A DNA stretch of 64,000 nt from CAWGXG01 sp963826505 (GTDB taxonomy: Bacteria; Chloroflexota; Anaerolineae; Aggregatilineales; Aggregatilineaceae), in NCBI GenBank assembly GCA_963826505.1, contig CAWGXG010000007.1, forward strand, positions 1 to 64,000. Reading direction: 5' to 3'. A program made the position numbers and the translations under genes. Shown one piece after another: positions 59,482 through 64,000 of this stretch. The notes beneath the pieces are model-generated. The model was not told where the DNA came from. It searched no databases and was given only the letters and a program-made list of their open reading frames with translations. Position 1 is the stretch's first letter; each line of letters starts with the position of its first letter.

Positions 59482-60074
59482 TTAATGGGGATGAGGCAGT
59501 CCGTCATAGGGAGCGGTGAGAAACGGCGTCAGCGGGCGTAGAGTGGCCCGGTCCACCCCCTGCACCGCCGCGAACCCGATCGCGCCCCAGTCGTCGTACG
59601 TGGGCGGCTGGCCCCGCAGAACTGCCCCGTAGAGTGTCAACACCGTGGCGTGCGCCACCAGCGCCAGTGTTTCGTCGGGCGGGTGCGCTGTTAACAGCCC
59701 GTCGACGGCTGCCGCGAAGCGTGCGGTCGCTGCCTGTGCCGATTCCCAACCCGGCACGGGAGGCTCGCCGGGATGGTCGAAATAAGCGCGTTGGGCCGCC
59801 TCGAATGCGCGTCCTCGATCCACACATCCCGGCTGGATTCCCGCAGGTCTTCGACTTCGATCCACGGAACGTCATGTGCTGTTTGGACGGCCTGTCCTAC
59901 CACAGCCGCCTTATATTCACGGCTGGTATACACCGCGGCCACGTGGACCCAGATCGGCAGTGCGACCAGGTCCCATACCTGCGCTTCACCGTTTTCACTC
60001 AGACCCCAGCGTGACGCCGGAATCGCGGGATCGCGGCGGGTATGGGGGTGGCGGATCAAGTAGAGCAGCGCCAT
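59482..60074 (-). pseudogene. Histidine phosphatase family protein, one frameshift
   Basis: Two overlapping frames form one protein of about 197 residues. The N-terminal half has LLYLIRHPHTRRDP (catalytic RH-x-x-T, His about residue 8), and the C-terminal half has LALVAHATVLTLY (second His) and a GAP region. The frame changes after VWIED near 59815, where one base appears to be missing; adding it gives RAFEAAQRAYFDHPG and continues to the end. GAGGT precedes ATG 60074. Probably a cobalamin-phosphate or sugar-phosphate phosphatase by family, not determinable. Confidence 0.7.
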
Positions 60075-60105
60075 AGCTGACCTCAACAGTCCGGATCACC
60101 CGGAA

Positions 60106-60480
60106 TCACTCATCATCTCGAACGCTGTATTCGCCGTTAATGACTTTGGCATCCGGCGGAGGGGCAAAGCTCGTCGTCTCGCGCCCTTCGCCACGCTTCT
60201 CGCGGTAGCCCTGGACGATCCCCGGTGGTGCACTGTGTATGAACAATTGCAGCCCCAGGAAAAACGCGGTGATGTCGTCCATTACGCCGAAGGGCAGAAA
60301 TATGTCTGGAATGAGATCGATCGGCGACAGGATATACAACAGGGTCAGCACCGGGATCAGTTTGACAACCCCGCCGACACGCCGGTCAAACAGCAGCCGT
60401 CCAGCCAGAGTCATGTCACTCCACAGCCGCGCCAACAGATCCGGATCGGCGTTGCGTTTTTGTTTGGTCATGAGGTTCAC
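60106..60480 (-). CDS. DUF1232/YkvA-type membrane protein
   Basis: 124 residues. The DUF1232 core is clear: LIPVLTLLYILSPIDLIPDIFLPFGVMDDITAF, a hydrophobic helix pair with a conserved DLIPD. Function unknown in the family. AAGGA precedes a GTG at 60480 with an in-frame ATG three codons later; either start is plausible. It lies between the phosphatase and the MFS gene on the same strand. Confidence 0.82.
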   Translation of the reverse strand: MNLMTKQKRNADPDLLARLWSDMTLAGRLLFDRRVGGVVKLIPVLTLLYILSPIDLIPDIFLPFGVMDDITAFFLGLQLFIHSAPPGIVQGYREKRGEGRETTSFAPPPDAKVINGEYSVRDDE

Positions 60481-60512
60481 ATCCTTCCTTGGTGGGCGCG
60501 TGCGTCCGTGTC

Positions 60513-61733
60513 CTAATCCCCCACCTGCTCTACACTGCTGTACGCCGCTGCGGCCTCACGGTTGCGGCGTGGGACCCCATACGCCCGCACAGCGCCCACC
60601 GCCAGCACGATCCCGATCGCGACCATTCCGGCCACAAACGGGCCGTCCGGGCCGTCGGTGTAGAGCCTGCCCGCCGCGTTGGTGCCGATTACGGTCGCCA
60701 ACCCGGCCAGCGTATCGATCAGCGCGTAGGCCATGCCGCGTTGGTGCTCGGCCACGCGCGCGCTGATCACGCTGGTTGCCATCGGGCGCGCGGTGTAGTA
60801 CGCGCCGAGCAAAAAGGTACCGACCACTACGACCGGAGCCGCGCCGCTGGTCAGCAGCAGCCCGAAGGCGGCCATCACCAGCAGCAGACTGACATTGAAG
60901 CCGCGCCACGCGGGCAGACGTCCCAACAACAGGCTGAACACCGCCGTGCCGAGCGCGCTGACCGAGCCGAACGCCCCGATCGAGGTGCGCGAGAAGCCGC
61001 GCACCTCTTCGAGATACTGCGACGACAGCGTCTGCCCGATCAGCACGGCGACAAACCCGAATGTCAGCACCACAAACGCGCCGCTCACCGCGGGCCGGCG
61101 CAGCAACCCACTATAATTGTACCCCTGTGGCGGGCGTTCTGGCACAGGGTACGTGGTCGTGCGGCGGATCGCCAGGGTGCTCATCACAAACCAGAAGGCG
61201 CTGAAGATGTAAACCGCCCGCAGCCCGATCCTATCGCCGATCCAACCGCCCAACAGCGGCATCACCACCAACCCGGCGGAATAGGCCGCCCACATCAGCG
61301 TCAGCGACGTCTGGAGCGGCAGATCGGGCTGGCGCGTGGGGTCATGGCGCGCGGCCTGCGTGATGTACAGATTGGTGATCGGAATCGCGATCGCGGAAAA
61401 CCCGTAGACCAGAAAGCCCGGCGCGGCCCAGCGCCAATCCGGCGCGAGCGCCATAATCAGGACGCCCGTCAGGCCCAGGTACCAGCCGGGCAGCAGCAGG
61501 CGGCGCGTGCCCAGGCGGTCCGCCAGAATCCCAGCGGGCAAAATGACCAGCAAACGCCCGACACCCCACATGCCGATCACGAAGCCAGCCTGATCAGGCG
61601 TCGCGCCCAACGACTTGACATACAAGGGCTGGATGAACATCCACAGCCCTTCGCCGATGCCCCACACCATATACGACAGCATTACCCAGCGCGTATCGCG
61701 CCCGACTGCCCGCCATAACTGTCGCACGGCCAA
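60513..61733 (-). CDS. MFS transporter
   Basis: 406 residues with about twelve membrane helices. The first-half loop VIGMWGVGRLLVILPAGILADRLGTRRLL carries the MFS motif (G-x-L-x-D-R-x-G-R/T-R), followed by PGWYLGLTGVLIMALAP. The second half has LTFGFVAVLIGQTLSSQYLEE. Substrate unknown. It starts immediately before the end of the alpha/beta hydrolase on the same strand (no gap), so the two are probably co-transcribed. Confidence 0.88.
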   Translation of the reverse strand: MAVRQLWRAVGRDTRWVMLSYMVWGIGEGLWMFIQPLYVKSLGATPDQAGFVIGMWGVGRLLVILPAGILADRLGTRRLLLPGWYLGLTGVLIMALAPDWRWAAPGFLVYGFSAIAIPITNLYITQAARHDPTRQPDLPLQTSLTLMWAAYSAGLVVMPLLGGWIGDRIGLRAVYIFSAFWFVMSTLAIRRTTTYPVPERPPQGYNYSGLLRRPAVSGAFVVLTFGFVAVLIGQTLSSQYLEEVRGFSRTSIGAFGSVSALGTAVFSLLLGRLPAWRGFNVSLLLVMAAFGLLLTSGAAPVVVVGTFLLGAYYTARPMATSVISARVAEHQRGMAYALIDTLAGLATVIGTNAAGRLYTDGPDGPFVAGMVAIGIVLAVGAVRAYGVPRRNREAAAAYSSVEQVGD

Positions 61734-62531
61734 TTACTCCATCCGTTCCGAAAGAAAGTCGCCTACCCACGCGTACACAGTTTCGCGCTCGCTGTCCTGA
61801 GTCAGGATGTGGTCGCTGTGATCGAGCGCGCGCTGGACCACATCGCGGCTGCTCACGCTGCGGGCGATGAGCGCCATATTGTCGAACGACACGGTGCGAT
61901 CGCCGTGCGAATAGATCAACAGCAGCGGCACGCTGACCGCGCTCAAATGGCGGCGGGTATCGTCGATCAGCGCGTTGAGCTGCGCAATCGCCGCGACCGG
62001 CCAGCGCTCGCGGTAAGCCGCCGTGCCGACTTCGCGCCTGCCCATAGCGCGCTGAAGTCCGCGCACGCGCTCGTCCAGCCCCTGGCTGGTCAGCGGATAA
62101 TAGCGCCACACGAATTTGATGAGCGGCAGCATCCGTCGCAGCGGATACTCCAATCGCATAGGCGATGCCAGGACCAGCGCGCCATCCAACAGACTTTCTT
62201 CCGCCGCGCGCAACGCCAGCACGCCGCCCATCGACAGACCCACCACAAACACTTTGCGGCAGCGCCCGCGCAGCAGCGCCACGCCGTCGAGCACGTCTTC
62301 GTACCAATCCAGCCAATGCTGGCGGCCCATCATGGTGATGTCGGTGCCGTGCCCGGCCAGGCGCGGCGCGTAGACGGTCAGGCCGCGCGCCTGCAGACTC
62401 TCGCCCAACCAGCGCATTTGTTCCGGCGCGGCCCCAAAGCCGTGCACGCACACGCAGCCGATATCGCCGCCATCGAGTAGAAAAGGCTCCGCGCCGGGAT
62501 GGATTGTGGGTAACGAGGTAGGCACTGCCAT
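61734..62531 (-). CDS. Alpha/beta hydrolase (carboxylesterase/monoacylglycerol lipase type)
   Basis: 265 residues from ATG 62531 (GTG 62534 possible). The nucleophile elbow GLSMGGVLAL (Ser about 100), acid in YSHGDRTVSF and base in DHSDHILTQD form the triad. The oxyanion-side CVCVHGFGAAPEQMRWLGE and RLAGHGTD are typical of bacterial monoglyceride lipase/carboxylesterase Est30 relatives. Soluble; substrate probably a medium-chain ester. It lies upstream of and adjoins the MFS gene. Confidence 0.88.
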   Translation of the reverse strand: MAVPTSLPTIHPGAEPFLLDGGDIGCVCVHGFGAAPEQMRWLGESLQARGLTVYAPRLAGHGTDITMMGRQHWLDWYEDVLDGVALLRGRCRKVFVVGLSMGGVLALRAAEESLLDGALVLASPMRLEYPLRRMLPLIKFVWRYYPLTSQGLDERVRGLQRAMGRREVGTAAYRERWPVAAIAQLNALIDDTRRHLSAVSVPLLLIYSHGDRTVSFDNMALIARSVSSRDVVQRALDHSDHILTQDSERETVYAWVGDFLSERME

Positions 62532-62674
62532 CACCGCCAGCCTTCCGCCTGGACAGGGCTTCTCACCGTCTGAGCGACGATGAGTTTACCATGTAGGAAC
62601 CCGCCCGACTATGGTCTTTCGCAGCGTACGAAACGATCCGGGGGTTTGCCTCTCGGAAATAGGCGTTTTGTCAG

Positions 62675-62703
62675 TTGACGCGCCCTCACTGGTCAGGTTA
62701 TAG
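62675..62703 (+). promoter_or_regulatory. Sigma70-type promoter of the BMP-type gene
   Basis: TTGACG (62675-62680), 17-base spacer, TTATAG (62698-62703). The start codon follows 50 bp downstream, with TAGGAGAG as ribosome site at about 62737. Confidence 0.75.
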
Positions 62704-62753
62704 TGTGGACACTTTGGGGAACTATACGACGATGTTTAGGAGAGAAAATCAGT

Positions 62754-63914
62754 ATGACTCGAAATCGGATTATTTCGTTCGTTCTTGTTTCAGTGTTGAT
62801 GCTCGCCGCCGTTATCGGTGTGGGTACATCGGGTGCCAAGGCTCAGGACGAACCGCTGAAGATCGTCTTGGTCGTCAATGGCGTGCTCGGTGACAAATCA
62901 TTTTTTGACTCAGCACAGCGCGGTATGGATCAGTTGATCGACGACGGTTACAACGTCGAGGTTAACACGATTGAGTTGGGTATCGATCCCGCCAACTGGG
63001 AAACCGGTTTGGGTGATGCCATGGCCGCGACTGACACCTACGATCTACTCATCACCGGTACGTACCAGATGGGTGAATTCCTGGGTGCCCGCGTCCACCA
63101 GTATCCTGACAAATATTTCTTCATGTACGATGCCCCCGTCCCCTACGACGATCCTGCAGTCTGTGTGGACGGCTGCACGAATGTCTACTCCATCACCTAT
63201 GCGCAGAACGAAGGCTCGCTGTTGGCCGGTGTCTACGCAGCGGCCATCACCGCCAGCGGTATCGACGGCACCAACCCCGATGCCATCATCGGCGCGATCG
63301 GTGCTCAGGACATCCCCGTCATCAATGACTTCATCGTTGGTTACGAACAGGGTGCCTGCCTTGTAAACCCCGACATTCAGGTGATCGTGCAGTACGCAGG
63401 CGGCTGGAATGATGCCCCCAAGGGTAAGGAAATCGCGCTGGCCATGTACGAACAGAAGGCCGACATCATCTTCCAGATCGCCGGTGGGACGGGCCAGGGT
63501 ATTTTCGAAGCGGCTCAGGAACGCGGCACCTATGCCATCGGTGTCGACTCCGACCAGGCGTCCATCCTCGAAGACACGGACCCCGAACTGGCCTCGGTTG
63601 TTCTGACCAGCATGATGAAGAATGTGGGCGAATCGCTCTATCGTAGTGTTGACCTCATGCTGAAGGGCGAACTCCCATTCGGCACGACTGATATCCTGGG
63701 TATCACCGAAGGCGGCATTGGCCTGGCCTACAACGACATCTACTACGACAGCACGCCGGAAAATGTCCTGGACCTGATCGACGCCGTGCAAGAAGCCGTC
63801 GATAATGGCGACGTTTCCATCGTGTCGGTCTTCGATGCCGAACCGGCCACCGTCGGTATGGGCTGCGACAAGATGCCCGCCACTAACTTCGACGCCTCCA
63901 TGTACTTGCAGTAA
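62754..63914 (+). CDS. BMP/PnrA-family substrate-binding protein
   Basis: 386 residues from ATG 62754 (AGGAGAG upstream; the longer frame has no ribosome site). Signal peptide MTRNRIISFVLVSVLMLAAV...GAKA with cleavage before QDEPL. BMP fold: IVLVVNGVLGDKSFFDSAQRGM, YAQNEGSLLAGVYAA, DIIFQIAGGTGQGIFEAAQ, GVDSDQASILED, LTSMMKNVGESLY. Two Cys pairs (CVDGC at about 141-145 and later Cys) suggest a disulphide. It probably feeds an ABC-type nucleoside importer, whose permease genes may follow the terminator outside the window. Confidence 0.9.
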   Translation: MTRNRIISFVLVSVLMLAAVIGVGTSGAKAQDEPLKIVLVVNGVLGDKSFFDSAQRGMDQLIDDGYNVEVNTIELGIDPANWETGLGDAMAATDTYDLLITGTYQMGEFLGARVHQYPDKYFFMYDAPVPYDDPAVCVDGCTNVYSITYAQNEGSLLAGVYAAAITASGIDGTNPDAIIGAIGAQDIPVINDFIVGYEQGACLVNPDIQVIVQYAGGWNDAPKGKEIALAMYEQKADIIFQIAGGTGQGIFEAAQERGTYAIGVDSDQASILEDTDPELASVVLTSMMKNVGESLYRSVDLMLKGELPFGTTDILGITEGGIGLAYNDIYYDSTPENVLDLIDAVQEAVDNGDVSIVSVFDAEPATVGMGCDKMPATNFDASMYLQ

Positions 63915-63935
63915 GGGTGGCTCGCACGTCATCTT

Positions 63936-63965
63936 CATTGGGGTGAGCGTGTGCTCGCCCCAATG
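63936..63965 (+). terminator. Rho-independent terminator after the BMP-type gene
   Basis: CATTGGGGTGAGC (63936-63948) pairs with GCTCGCCCCAATG (63953-63965) over 13 bp with one G-T, loop GTGT, followed by CTTTATTA. Position 22 bp past the stop. Confidence 0.85.
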
Positions 63966-64000
63966 CTTTATTAGGGCCACGTGCGCAAATAACTGGGCGT

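Noticed and set aside
60489..61718. A 409-residue plus-strand frame
   Set aside because: Antisense to the MFS transporter; Arg/Gln-rich with no hydrophobic pattern.

Overview
The window is about 64 kb of GC-rich bacterial DNA (AT-rich only in a few intergenic gaps) with dense, mostly well-formed genes. The gene mix points to Chloroflexota, most likely an Anaerolineae-type lineage. It includes a DUF4012 protein, PD40/TolB-like repeats, LysM-M23 proteins, very long multi-GAF histidine kinases, a MutL-like actin-fold protein embedded in a membrane-protein operon, two BMP-type binding proteins and threonine/proline-rich exported linkers. This assignment is inference from gene content; no rRNA or other formal marker is present.

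Region by region. 1-1226: the C-terminal end of a sensor kinase and a TPR lipoprotein. 1227-5480: remnant of an integrated element. It holds an in-frame ParM/primase chimera, a small partition partner, a 5'-truncated HTH regulator, a DUF2283 protein and a frameshifted large serine recombinase whose 3' end runs antisense into a tRNA-Ala(CGC) gene. 5663-12531: tandem-Nudix protein, amylosucrase (two indels), RidA, PhnP-like metallo-hydrolase and an OmpR-family two-component pair. 12616-22416: envelope and exopolysaccharide genes (SGNH hydrolase, SH3/PD40 exported protein, DUF4012 protein, PglF/CapD-type sugar-nucleotide dehydratase) separated by two long non-coding gaps. 22574-27522: GAF kinase, methyltransferase, D-2-hydroxyacid dehydrogenase, small proteins and a cold-shock protein. 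27789-30908: an ArsA/Get3-like ATPase and an ABC1/UbiB kinase, both broken by many indels. 31126-36999: exported glycoside hydrolase, BMP-type binding protein, LysM-M23 protein and adenine deaminase.

37247-48542 is the most interesting block. At least eight co-directional, tightly spaced or overlapping genes encode a leaderless 98-aa protein, a DUF6754-like membrane protein, two further polytopic membrane proteins and a 1395-aa acidic scaffold with repeated PDW[F/L] motifs and a membrane-anchored C-terminal domain. They are followed by a MutL-like ASKHA ATPase without any glutamate mutase genes, a barrel/KOW-type partner with a split 3' end, and a double-anchored surface protein with an LPTTG tail. 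I propose it as an uncharacterised envelope-associated assembly. 48650-58396 follows with a STAND-type ATPase fused to an OmpR winged helix, a six-GAF 1698-aa kinase, a REC-kinase hybrid, and a pspA homologue preceded by PHO-box-like 11-bp direct repeats. 58423-63914 holds housekeeping genes (GNAT, phosphodiesterase, histidine phosphatase with a frameshift, DUF1232, MFS, alpha/beta hydrolase) and a second BMP-type binding protein with a clear sigma70 promoter and terminator.

Several genes carry single-base indels while keeping their conserved motifs. For 27.8-30.9 kb in particular this looks more like local sequence error than decay, but reads would be needed to decide.
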